From Lumbricus rubellus (taxonomy: Eukaryota > Annelida > Clitellata > Crassiclitellata > Lumbricidae): a stretch of 64,000 nucleotides of DNA. The stretch is from assembly GCA_945859605.1 (NCBI GenBank), contig OX243814.1, positions 28,562,885 through 28,626,884 of the forward strand. Direction: 5' to 3'. Below the pieces are notes generated by a model. That model did not search any database. It saw only the letters and a list, made by a program, of their open reading frames with translations, and was not told where the DNA came from. The stretch's first letter is position 1; each line of letters starts with the position of its first letter. Positions 1 to 11,600 of this stretch are shown here, in pieces. The translations under genes were made by a program, and so were the position numbers.

Positions 1-24
1 GATTGTGTGCCTTTTTATGTCTGC

Positions 25-28
<4 letters not shown>

Positions 29-68
<40 letters not shown>

Positions 69-170
69 CATGTAATATATATATTATACATGTAATATAT
101 GATTTATATATATATATATGATTTATATATATAGGATTTATATATATATGATTTATATATATATATATAG
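29..170. repeat. (AT)n microsatellite
   Basis: Long alternating AT/TA tract with interspersed 'gatttatata' units. It is simple sequence with no coding content. Confidence 0.9.
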
Positions 171-445
171 CCTATATAGAGACATCTAAAGGTAGGCATA
201 ATCACACACATGTGAGTTTATATCAGGTCCCAAGTGATTGTAAACAATCAGCTGCATAATATAATAGACGCCCATGCCACTCTCGAGTACTGTATAAAAT
301 GAAGTCTGAACTGATGACTGACTGCATCTGAATTTCTCACAAACAACAACAGCAGCTAAAGACGAGTCCGGTATAAAGAGTGTACAGGCTACGTCTTGAG
401 ACAATAATTTGTTTATGAATGCGGCAGAAAACGTACGATGCAGAG

Positions 446-521
446 ATGATGATGATGATGATGATGACGACGACGAGGATGATGATGATGATGATGGTGA
501 TGATGATGGTGGTGGTGGTGG

Positions 522-552
<31 letters not shown>

Positions 553-572
553 GGGGGTGGTGGTGGTGGTGA
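446..572. repeat. (GAT)n/(GGT)n trinucleotide microsatellite
   Basis: Runs of GAT grade into GGT with a few GAC units. All frames give low-complexity products (poly-Asp, poly-Met or poly-Ser), so the open frames here are repeat artefacts. Confidence 0.93.
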
Positions 573-919
573 CAATGGTGGTGTTGAGGATTATAAAATC
601 ATTGCTGTATTCGGAAGTCGAGATGGGAAAATGTTTACTCTGTGCCATGTGTTGTGTCTCTTGACAGACAGTTGAAGCTGCAGTAGAAAATTTCTGACGA
701 TCAATTTCCGAGGCCAATCTGGTCACGCTCCTAGCTCATCAGTAGGCTATTTTGGGGCAGAATACACCACGGGAGTTGGGTGACAATGGGCGTAACTATA
801 GGATTAGGTCAGAGTAGTGCAGATGCCAAATAAACTTTAAAACGTCATGCGAAAAAACAATTACAGCCTTCTATATTTTATGTTCTATGATATTTCTATA
901 ATTACATAGAAAGCATTCC

Positions 920-1380
920 ATGGGCGCCCACACATAGGGGCAAGGAGGATACTTGCCCCCCCTTGGAAAAGTGACACTTATTTTTCTAACTAAGCTTACT
1001 ACTTTTGAGTTTTTAACAAATTTCTTCGCATTAAAACACTAATGATACGAATGATACACGCAGTGAAAATCATAAATTTACTTTTAGAAATCTCTATAGA
1101 AATAAATATATATAGTGCCCTTCATGGACCTACTTATTAACATCTACTTTTGGATTTTTAACAAATTTTTCGCACTTGGGAAACTAGGCCTATTCATATT
1201 AAAAATAATAATAAATAAAACTGAAAAATTTGCATTAAGAAACCTCTTAGAAAAAAAACCCCGTGTTTTTAATTTCCAGCGCTGTATATTTCATGCTCTT
1301 GTCACTGAAAAATTCAACCGTGACCATCGTAAAATTTGTGCCCCTCCTGCAAAATTTTCTGCAGGCGCCCCTGCCCATGA
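920..1380. mobile_element. MITE, hAT-like, 461 bp
   Basis: The ends are imperfect inverted repeats (start ATGGGCGCCC, end GCGCCCCTGCCCATGA). The element is bounded by the perfect 8-bp direct repeat AGCATTCC at 912-919 and 1381-1388. An 8-bp target-site duplication (TSD) is typical of hAT elements; no transposase is visible. The stretch 573-911 before it shows nothing recognisable. Confidence 0.7.
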
Positions 1381-1845
1381 AGCATTCCTAATAGTCAACT
1401 GAAATCACGTCTATAACAATTATTCGCTGCAGTGAAGGCCTAAACGGATTAATGTAGCGGTCCAATAGCTTTTGCTTCTACTTCGTTTCTCTCATGCAAT
1501 GCGGACCAGTAATATAGAACGCCATTTATATTTCTTAGTTACAAATTATCGCTCCATTTGGGCATAACCAAACGTAAATACAATTAATGCACGTGATTTT
1601 TATACAGCGACTCTATATGACCTCGATACTGCTCTTTTTTTAATGAATTGATCGGGTGCATGACCGCGTAGGGTGCTGCAACACCCGAGTCCGTAGTTTT
1701 GAGGGGCACGCACAGAGCCGGATTAACAAATGTGGTGAACCTGTTATTGTTCAGCTCCACGGAATAACATGTAGCAAAATGACACATGAAACGTATGTTA
1801 GTTTTGTGCTATACATGTATATGGAAAACACTATTGTCATAATAT

Positions 1846-1876
<31 letters not shown>

Positions 1877-1913
1877 GTGTGTGTGTGTGTGTGCGTGTGT
1901 GTGGCATGTGCGT
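1846..1913. repeat. (TG)n microsatellite
   Basis: Alternating TG with a few GC interruptions. It is the source of the Cys-Val-rich spurious ORFs here. Confidence 0.92.
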
Positions 1914-2054
1914 GTCGTGGTATTTATCAGAATGATTGCAGCAGCCAAAGAGGGACCATCGCTGACCAGAAGGGAACGCATGGATGGAAGAGGAGGAGAC
2001 GTATCTTCATTGGAAAGTGGTCTATTTCAGGCTTTCCATTCCCATAGTCTCCAC

Positions 2055-2365
2055 TCTCTGTCTATCTGTCCGTTTCTGTTTGTTTGTCTGTTTGTCTCTG
2101 TTTCTCTCTGTCTGGCTGTCAGTCTCTCTGCTCTCTGCCGGTCTCTCTGTCTGTCTCTCCTCTGTCTGTCTGTCTGTCTGTCTGCTGTCTGTCTGTCTGA
2201 CTCTCTGTCTGTCTCTGTCTGTTTGTCTGCCTGTCTCTGTCTCTCTCTGCCTGTCTCTGTCTGTCTGTCTCTCTGTCTCGTTCTCTGTCTCTGTCTTCGT
2301 CTGTCTGTCTATCTCTCTCTGTCTCTGTCTGTCTGTCTGTCTGTCTGTCCCTCTCTCTCTCCCGA
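2055..2365. repeat. (CTGT/CTCT)n pyrimidine-rich tetranucleotide repeat
   Basis: About 300 bp built from CTGT and CTCT units. The long open frames across it (a Leu/Ser/Cys-rich frame on plus, an Arg/Gln/Thr/Asp-rich frame on minus) follow from the repeat and are not called as genes. 2366-3060 shows nothing recognisable. Confidence 0.9.
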
Positions 2366-3062
2366 CAACAGCCACAAGTCTCGCTCTGCCTGGCGATATG
2401 TTTGCCAGACAGATGCTAATCCCAATGTCCCAATATGGCGGCTCTTTCACGCAATCGATACGCACTCTTCCACTGAGCAAACATTTACTTCCTTATCGCA
2501 TATGCACATTATGCAGCCGATGTGTATAAGTAGAGTTTGTTGTATATGCGTAAGCTCCTTCTACATGGCAGTCAGAGGAAGCTCGGACCCGAATCGTTTA
2601 TTAGTCGCTTGACTTGCCGGTGTTTTGAGCCACGAGTGTTTTGGCCAGCGTATGATTAAAAACAATGAAATAGTCATACAGACAAGAAGTGCGGCTCGAT
2701 GGCGCTTTATATGGGCTTATTAAATGGCCTTATTTAGCCTACTATAGTAGAGTGGAAGTGAGATGGACGAAGGTTAGTGGGTATGAGTCTAAATCGGGAA
2801 ATGTATGCGTATTTGTAGCAACCTAAACAGCAGCTATTATTATAGACTATGGTACATATACGTCTATCTAAACATAGCCTACTATATAAAGCATCTTTTG
2901 CAAAATCGACCATTCAGAGGCGCAAACAGAAACGTTCATTATGCTGAAACGTAAAAGAATATCTATTAAGCAGGTATACACATATAGGCCTAAGCTTAGT
3001 CTAGACTATAATTATCATTAACATTTAACTGGATCAAAACACTTAGACATTGCATGACTTAC

Positions 3063-3159
3063 CGTACCATCCGTAGCGATGTTCTTGCTCGGATCAGACA
3101 CGAATGATTTGTCTCCCGCCAATTTAAGACCAGTTCGTCTGGAGGCCAATACACAGACT
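3063..3159 (-). CDS. possible internal exon, gene unknown
   Basis: On the minus strand a 97-nt open segment lies between a pyrimidine-rich acceptor (cattttag) and a consensus donor GTAAGT after 3063. It encodes about 32 residues ending KNIATDGT. The frame stays open well upstream (to about 3497), so the 5' boundary is uncertain. No domain is recognised and no partner exon with compatible phase was found in the window. This is a weak call resting only on splice-site quality. Confidence 0.22.
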
Positions 3160-4034
3160 CTAAAATGAAGAGGTCTATTATAATTAGAACAGTTTCGGCG
3201 CCATGCACCTTTAGTCCACGGGAGGTCATTTGATCTGTTTATATTACTCTCGACCGCCTTACGACCTGCGAAAATTTCTTTGGAATCTCTAATAATAATA
3301 ATATCCTTAGATTTCATTTCCTCGACCTGCTGAACATACATGTAACTCCCAGTCTCCCATGCTTCACATTGACGCGACTGCTGAGATTTTAGAGCTGCAT
3401 GGCGCCGCCGATGTATTGGAGCCACGCTGATTTTGCAATTACTCAAGACTGCACATATTATTAGTCGGCTAGATTGATCATAAATTTTATGTAACACGTG
3501 TAGATACAGACGTGCAGAGATTGCTAGCAGGGCACGCGGACGAATAGACAGAGACGAGGGAGAAGCGAGTAGGCTATGCTAACCGATAGAACAATTCATT
3601 AGAAACATTTCTAATACGTTGTCGCGACATATAGCCTATTATAGGCCTATAGGTATAGGCTACTTAACAGTTTAATAACAAATTATAGCAGAAGTGTAAT
3701 AACAAAAACTATTTTCATGTACATCGAATTCATTCACGCATTTGAATGCCTAAATCACCCGTTTACTCGATCAGTCACTGTAATTATAATTAGGCCTATC
3801 AGCATAAAACAGTTCTCGTCAGACGCTGATCATTTTTTTCCAATCACAACGTCATTTTCGTCTATTTTCGAGTCAAATCGAATAGTCTACCGCCGTCCTA
3901 TTCCTTTTCGAATCGAAAATCAAAGCGTCGCAGTTTCATTGAATTTATGCCTATAGGCCCTATAATACGAAATGGCATCAGCCTTCATTGAGCCTACTGT
4001 GTGCAGTGCATGACTCAACCTGACTTCAGACGCA
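3160..4034. other. unassigned DNA
   Basis: AT-rich sequence with several TAGGCCTA-type palindromes. No convincing gene or repeat structure was recognised. Confidence 0.5.
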
Positions 4035-4042
4035 GAATAGAA

Positions 4043-4216
4043 CACGGGTTTTTTAACGTGCAGTTGTACACAAAATGTTCAGCTCTAATGGATTTGTGCA
4101 GTTGTAGAAGCACTTCTGTGCAGTTAAATTAAAACTAGTTGAAAAAAGCCATTTTCTTCCGATTGGGAGTAAAGAAGGGGTTGTGCAGTTCTAAAAATTT
4201 ATTAAAAACAGCCCTG
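4043..4216 (+). mobile_element. MITE family A copy 1 (hAT-like)
   Basis: Starts CACGGGTTTTTTAAC and ends AAAAACAGCCCTG, with internal 'gtgcagtt' motifs. It is flanked by the perfect 8-bp direct repeat GAATAGAA (4035-4042 and 4217-4224). Similar copies lie at 10096-10282, 37342-37535 (inverted) and 55339-55550. The 8-bp TSD and CAGGGC-type ends place it among non-autonomous hAT elements. Confidence 0.85.
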
Positions 4217-4224
4217 GAATAGAA

Positions 4225-6300
4225 ACTCGATAAAGAAACTCGAACTCTACAAGCTTATACCGGGGGGTAGGCTACCTGCGATTGAAAGACGAACACCAGT
4301 TGACCAGAAACCTTTGATTGGCTTCAGACTATCGCTAGACATAAAATCCCGAATATGCCTACATAAAAAATTATAATAGGACTCCACCACTATTTTAACA
4401 GGCCTGCTTATTAGACCCTCAATAAAATAATAATAATATGTCGAAGCTTAAAGGCTTTGTTCTTCCATTATTAGTGGCAGCTGCCAACGGATATTTCTCG
4501 TCTCTAACGAGAAAACAAAAGACAATGGTAACAAACAGCATTTATAGGCCAATGTCTTGTCACAATTCCAATGTTAAAAAAATGAATAAGCTTAGCCTAC
4601 CTTTAGACTTTAGAGATGCAAAGGGATTAGACTCCCAGTAATTGAAATATCAGAGCTTCTTGGCTCCTATGCATTCTTGCAACAAATGGGTTGAACATTT
4701 GCAGCACTTGTTCAGTGGCGCAAGATTTTAAAAAAGGTGCATGTGTAATGAATGTTGCCAGTGTGTGCGCGCGTGCATACGTGTGTGTGTGGGGGGGGGG
4801 GCACATGTTCACCAATCGTTTACCCGTTTTCCTCACACTGTACAATGCACACGACGTATTGTATACAATTATACATTTACATTTTGATTTTTGACTGATG
4901 TATGCAGATCTGCATCATATCAAAATCAAAGCGGTGAAGTTTGATAAATTATTCAAAAGCTATTACGTTTCAACTTAAATTTTTTTTCATGCGTAAGATG
5001 TGAATTATCATCGAGTGAGTGATCCGCTTGTGACATCTCAAGTATGTCTCAGTGACACATCGGATGGGTTCGTCATGCAGTTGCGTGTTGCAATATTTAT
5101 AATCATTTAGATCATGTGCTGGTTGGATATTAGGCCTATCATAGACCTAGATGTTACTCTGTATTAGCTTATCATTGGCTGCATTTATTTATGAATGACA
5201 GAAGCTCTTCACTATAACCAGCTACACTGTTGTGATCAGCGAGATGAGTTCTGACACCGGCGCTATATAAAATCAAGTTCGCAATGGCCAAGCTGTGTCT
5301 TGTCAGCGTGAGTTCCAGGTAAAACTCCTGGGACGTGAAGCCGTGGAGAGAGCTTCGTGCAACGGTGACAACTGTGGACCTATCTGTCACGTTGGGTGTC
5401 AGATTAGGCAACCAAGCATAATGACAAATTATATGGCGCCGTAGCACGGCCATACGGCTACAAAGGGCGCCTTACAAACGGCTAAATATTTGCTAAGAAA
5501 TTGCTACTCGACGTTCGTTTTTCGCAGAATTTATAAGACGCGACATATATATCTTAGGCCTACCATTCAGTCATTAACCGATATACGCCATAATATATAA
5601 GCCTATAGGCCTATATGTATGCCTATAATCCCTCTATATACATATGCCTTTTATATATAACTAACTGTGCAACCCGGCGTTGCCCGGAAAATTTAGGGTT
5701 TTCGCCCCCCCCACCCTCGCTGAATCGCTTCTTAGGCTAAATCTGTATGCTATAGGATTATAGGCGCTAACTAACGCATCGAAATTTAAAATGTCAAGAT
5801 CTTGGGTTTTAAAGTAAATTGAGAGCAGACAAATAGCCTATTAATAGTCGCGCTGACCTACACAGAATTTATAAGACGCGACATAGCCTATTATTAACCG
5901 AGCAGAGTCTAGACTATAATGAGTATGATCGTTATTAATCCATATTATTAGATAGGTCTACATATCATTTTTGTCTCAAATGCAAGGTCAAAGAGAAATT
6001 CCATTCGAGAGTAGCATTTATAATAACGTATAGGCTATATACATAATTTTATATATATATATATACATAATTTTTTTATTATGTAGGCCTATAATTTAGG
6101 CCGATGTATATACGCTCGTGGATAAGCTGGTGCCCTTGGCCATGCGAGCCGGACATCGACCTTTGAGACGCATTAGTAAACATAATTATAGGCCACATAA
6201 TCTGTTGCATAATAATACGCCAGCAATCTCGGCACCAATTGGCACTTGTAAGTGCTAATGAAGTGCCTGCGATTATTGCCATTCATTTCCAGGAGGACGA
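4225..6300. other. unassigned DNA with a repeat fragment
   Basis: No gene is supported. Near 5660-5720 there is a 'gcaacccggcgttgcccgg' segment of a type commonly seen in dispersed repeats, resembling the start of the repeat at 39419. 6040-6080 is AT-rich simple sequence. TAGGCCTA palindromes are frequent. Confidence 0.45.
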
Positions 6301-6317
6301 ATTCCCCTTCAACCTCC

Positions 6318-6400
6318 ATCGACATTCATTCATTCATTCATTCAGAGCATTTATATAGCGCCCTTCAAGGAACTACTCAAAGGCGCTCCCAGACATAGGC
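6318..6400 (-). mobile_element. L2-like LINE/SINE 3' tail
   Basis: (ATTC)n followed by 'atttatatagcgcccttcaagg' reads on the minus strand as the tail TTGAAGGGCGCTATATAAAT plus a short tandem repeat. The same tail ends the SINEs and the L2 fragment in this window. It is a 5'-truncated copy. Confidence 0.55.
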
Positions 6401-6599
6401 TACCGGTACTTGCGCAGTTTTAATTAAGTGCTACAGGTAAAACAGATACACACCGCCTGGCGAATAAACTGTGCGTTGCCCGGAGTTCGGAATTCCATTT
6501 CGTAGCCTAATTGTAGGCTACTCTCCAAATTTCCAAAGCGCCATTCGAAAGCCAAGCGCAGGGCACCAGCTTATTCACGAGCGCTGACGGGTAAATAAG

Positions 6600-7849
6600 A
6601 CAGTCGTCGATTGATCCAGTATGCATCAATACACACTGTACACAGCCAGTCAGATGACCAACTTTTATTTGGCCAATCATAGATTTATAAGCAGTGGCTA
6701 AAAATACGAGAGAATGCAGTGGATAGGGTCGTTACTGACCCTCCACCAGAGTTTAGAGGCCTTGTGCAAAGAACTATTAGCAGCTTCGATGGGTGGATAC
6801 AGCAGGAGAATTGCAGAAAAATAACTTGGGGAGGGTTTAGAATGTGATCCATTTGGAATTGAGGCGATATATCAGAGAGAAACTCACACATGGACCTCTT
6901 TCACTGCCCCTCCCTACTGCACTGTATCTGAGTACGTTTTTCGTGAAGGCACAGCACTATGTAATAGCTCTGACTGAGTGAAAATGGACACAATTGCAAA
7001 TGTTATGACTGCATAAGCACACTTCGTGCAGAATGAAAAGTTTTTCTTCCAAACTTCTAAACTGCATAATATTTATTAGCACTAATACAGTGGCATAGAA
7101 TCAGAACCCAAGGCATCATTGTCGAGTTGAATTCGTGATTTGATTTCCAGATTAACCACACTAATTGTAGGCTAATCGTAAACTCGGAACTTCTAAAGCG
7201 CCCACAAAAGCTAAGTTGCTGGCGGGAGCCAGCTTATTCACAGGCACTCAATCAAAGTAAAGTCGATAGACATGGGGTCAAGATCTGGAAAATCAGGCAA
7301 GGCATGTCATGTCAATACCCCGCGCAGCGACGTCGGCGTATTGACATGACATGCAAGGAGTTAGACAGACGGCTAGGGTGGATGATATTTAGAGTTGGAA
7401 CGGTGTGAGAGGTATACGGTGAGGTGGAAAAATCAGGATGGGATCTGTGGAAAAGCAATGTTTTCAGTTAGGAATGAAAGACCTGTGAGGAATAGCGAGA
7501 TGGAGTTTTAGCGAGTTCGTAGAATGGGTCAGATTTTTGTCGTAGTGCTGGCAGAAGTTTGTTCCAAAGAGACAGAACAGCAATGGCTAAAGAAACAATT
7601 TTTGCAAATGTCAGTGACGAGGTGATGGAAGGTGAAGCAGTGCTATGGAGGATGAGGAACGAGTTAAACAAAGTGGCTGGATGGTAATTACAACTGTTAT
7701 AACTGAGGAAGATAGGATGGCTGGGATGATTGAAGTGCATTTCACTACGGACCATTCAGTTCAGTGAACCATGAAGTGAGAAAGTACTGTTCATCATAGA
7801 TCAATTTTCAGTACCCTGCTCTACTCGCCTCAATCCGATTGCATGAGAA
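6600..7849. other. unassigned DNA with one strong hairpin
   Basis: No gene is supported. A 17-bp perfect inverted repeat lies at 7302-7318 and 7338-7354 with a 19-nt GC-rich spacer. A motif ending 'cagcttattcac' recurs near 6562 and 7222, and inverted near 6120. Confidence 0.4.
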
Positions 7850-8606
7850 TTACGTCTTAACATCATCTAAAAGTTCATAAATGTGAGCACCTTGCACGTC
7901 AGCTTCGGATATTTCAGAGTACAGATGGTTTGAGTGGGCCCAGTGAGGTCCTTCATTTCCCCACACCATGCATTTTCCGTCGTCAGCTGATGAGGTACAG
8001 GCATCCATTTCTTCGCTCCATGGCTCAGGCTCGTCACATTCTATCCCTGACGTCGTTTCACGACACCCATTGATTGTTTCATAAGTGTTTTCTCGCTGCG
8101 CAAAATCTTTTCGTTCTACACTTCTCGGCTGACCACCTCCTCCTGCCGAATTCGCTGTTCTGGGTTCCAAGCACACGGGTTGTGGACGAGGAGGTATATC
8201 ATACACCACCAGTTCATCACCAGTATCTTGCTTTACGACTGGTCCTGGATCCCAGTGCAAAATATCCGACAGCTGAGGTCCCAATAGCGTACTGTCCACT
8301 GGCGCCTTGTTGTTGATGATAGTAATTAGCCGTCCTGACAGACTGGTTGCATTTCCCATTGGTAGGTAAACCGAGTGTTGGTGACGTTGACTGGAACCAT
8401 CCATTGAACAATAGAGAGTCTCCTCTGGTGTAACAATGTCAAGGTCATTGACGGAGGAAGTCTTCGTGGGTTTTCCAACGGCAAGCATTTCGAGTGTGAC
8501 GTACGTGTTTGGTTCTGCCCTCGCGACAGGTGCTCTTCTGCCCAGAAAAACGCTGAAAGGCCATATGCCCACACCACCCACGTGACTTGTCTTATGTCTC
8601 TGGCAT
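7850..8606 (-). CDS. lectin receptor exon 8 (cytoplasmic tail)
   Basis: Acceptor tttcttcttag, then 251 codons and TAA. The region is hydrophilic and apparently disordered, with seven tyrosines all in short signalling-type contexts. The ITAM-like pair lies in the last 25 residues. Confidence 0.8.
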
Positions 8607-11600
8607 CTAAGAAGAAACATAAACACACTTATAATAAAATAAAATCACAAAATGAACTGGACACGGTCATTTCTAATGGACCACATGTGACAAGGGGTCA
8701 TCTTTGATTTTCTGCATGGACATTGGACAGCAGTGTACAACAGGGCTTCGTCTTGGGCCCACCACTTGTCCTGCTGTACATGGCTGTACCGTTCACTATT
8801 ATCTACAGCCCTCGTCTGTGTGGCACAGTAGTGTAAAGGAATGTTCAGTGCCTTGTAGCCTGGAGGTTGCAGGTTCGAATCCGCCTCAAGCTGCTGTATA
8901 GGGACCCTGAGCAATTCCTTCACTCGCAATTGCTCATGTGCTTCGGCGTGAAACTTCGATTCAGTGTCCGCGCTGCAGTCGGGAGCTCCTCTGAGTGAAT
9001 CTTGAAGGAGCGCTATATAACAAGTGCTCACACATCTGTAGGCCGGCCTATCCCAGTGTGCCACAGCCAGATGCTGCATATGCCATCGGAGGATTTAAAA
9101 AAGTCTATTGGCTGAATAATCTTGATCTGAACAGGAACCGACCATCTGGAAATGAATATGAAAAAGGCTGATCTGGATTGGTATACTAGACATCAGCTGG
9201 CCATGGCATGGCGTCAGTCAATATCAGCTCCCTTTCCCCAAAGCAGTGGCTGACCTGGGACTTATCATTGCTCTTATATACCAAGATCAGAATGAAAGAC
9301 CATATGTGGCCATTATATGCCACTGCTGTCTGCATAATGATGGCGGTTGATTGCATGCTGGCTGGACTCATCAGTCCCAGGACGGTTTCAGTTGCATCAT
9401 GTCATGAATAAAAAACTATTATGGACATACAAATGCACTACTTGCAAGATTAAAAGAAAGAGAAGCAACTTTAGGCAGACGGAGACTACTTTTGGATGGA
9501 CAATATAGTATAACATCAGTTGGACTAATTTTGAGAGGAACAATGGACTTAGCAAATGAATAAGGACAATGAAGATAATTTATTCGTACCCAATGCCATC
9601 ATTAAATGGCTGGTGTCATGAACTAATGATGATGATGATGATGATGATTGACAGAGTATGTCAACAGGTCAAAAGCAAGGACACTCACCATATACGGCCC
9701 AACAGTACAGAAGTCTGTCCATCCATATTTGGGATACTTAGATTCCATAGAGTCATTCCTTACGTCATCTTATTACATGGCTGTTTAAGTATACTTGTCT
9801 TAGAGCAGAAATAGTATGCAAGTAATATGAATGATTTGACGCAGGTGCACTGCATACTTACAGGACGTATATGTTACACAAGCAGCACAGCACAATGGAA
9901 AGCGTGAGAAGAACAATTAGAACGACTCCAGAATGGTAGAATCCAGTGGCTAAAATACAGACAAGAAAAACCATCATTAGGTCAGTTTGAAATTAAAATA
10001 TGCCAGATACAACAGATTTAGCAGCGTCGTGTAACACTTCAATTCAACTAAAGAAACTAAAGAAAGGCAGCCAAAACCATATAATCCAAGACCAATAGGA
10101 CTTTTCTTTTAGCATGCAGTTCTAAACAACTGTTTCAGTGCAGTTCTAAATGGATTTGTGCAGCTGTAAAATCATTTTTTGTGCTGTTAGAAATAGCTAC
10201 AAATGTTCATTGTCATCCACCAAGGATGGGAAGAGAGAGAATGGGTTTTTGCAGCTCTAAAAATTTCGTAAAAGAAGCCCTGAAGACCAGTAGTGCAAAT
10301 ATAAAGACATACTGTTACAATCCTCTAATTTAAAAAGAGATTACTTACGAGCGGCTTCATCAGTATTTTCATGAAGTGTGTCACCTTTAAAACAAATCAG
10401 AAAGTCCATAAAATAGCTTAGAATGATCCAGCATTATGTTTCACATATCTAAATTCATATGTAACTAAAACAAACTAGCAACAGGGTTCAAATCCTACAG
10501 CACAGAAAGCATATCTATGATTAAGTACTAATTTTGTCATCTGGTGTTAAACTTTAAACCTTTTTACAAAAGCAAAAAGTTTATGATGGTCACTTGAGAG
10601 ATGCAAGCACTGTACAAGAAATATAGAAGTCACGGTATCATAAATGCACTGCAGTGTTTTTCATTAAAACCAAGCAAAACCACACAAGTCACAGTATCAT
10701 AAAGTGTTTAATTACAACCAGGCAAAATCAAACAACGAATATGTCAGAGATAAACACAATGCAATGCAAAACATATATCAACAATAATGTGTTTTTCTTT
10801 CAATTAAATATGCAGATAACATCGGTGAAACGCACAACTGCATTTGGGAACATCCAGCGGCATTTGTTACAGAGATGGTTCTGATTAAAAAGTCAAAATG
10901 TCATAGTTCTGCTAATAACTACCTTCCAGTTTTGTAGCATCACTGGATTCCACGGCATTCGATTGGTCCGTTGCAGGGAATTCTGAAATTTACCATAAGA
11001 ATTAGCTTTAAAATTCCAAATGTAATCATGGTAAATGTATTTTTTTCTTCGAGTACTGCATTGGCAAACCTTTCTTTCCTTGAAATAAAGGGGTATCTGG
11101 GGTAGGCAGAATTATAGTTGTCAATGCCAATGATGGAACCACTGTCCCAATTTATCAAGTGACACTACATCACACTCCTTCAGCATTTCTTTCTGAACTC
11201 GAAACTATCTTTATTTTGCTGATAGCACCAAAATGCGCAATGTCATGCTAATAGCTCTAGCATCAAAATGCACAATGTTATGCTAACAGCTCTAGTCCTT
11301 ACTGAGATAGAATACAGATAATTCTTTGTGTTGTTTTTTTCTAATCAAAGTGAGTGGGTGACCTATTCACTCACACCAGTCACACCATCAGGTGATCGAG
11401 GCCTGAGCCTCAGCTTTACACACCACCTGATTTGCCTACATCAATTATACATTGATGCATTTGTACAGCGTAACCTAATAAACTTTAAGATTATCCATGG
11501 TGTAAGTTTCATTGGTCTCTCCCACCAGATGACTCTCAGCTCTGCTTCTACAATATCAAGATTTTTCTACCATGGATAGTGGAGCAATCCTGGTGCAATA

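Noticed and set aside
186..726. Poly-Ser, poly-Asp and poly-Met ORFs
   Set aside because: Products of the GAT/GGT microsatellite in several frames.
1656..2612. 318-codon Leu/Ser/Cys-rich plus ORF
   Set aside because: Driven by the (TG)n and (CTGT)n repeats; no domain.
5172..5453. 93-codon minus ORF with protein-like composition
   Set aside because: No domain, no good donor or acceptor pair, no partner exon.
9856..9861. GTAAGT as donor of the TM exon
   Set aside because: It is the stronger match, but using it would include an in-frame TAA and give the wrong phase for the last exon. GTAACA 16 nt upstream gives an open, in-phase junction.
10940..11158. Minus ORF resembling an Ig-like fragment
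   Set aside because: It overlaps the stalk exon in another frame and lacks the Ig cysteines. Best explained as intron.
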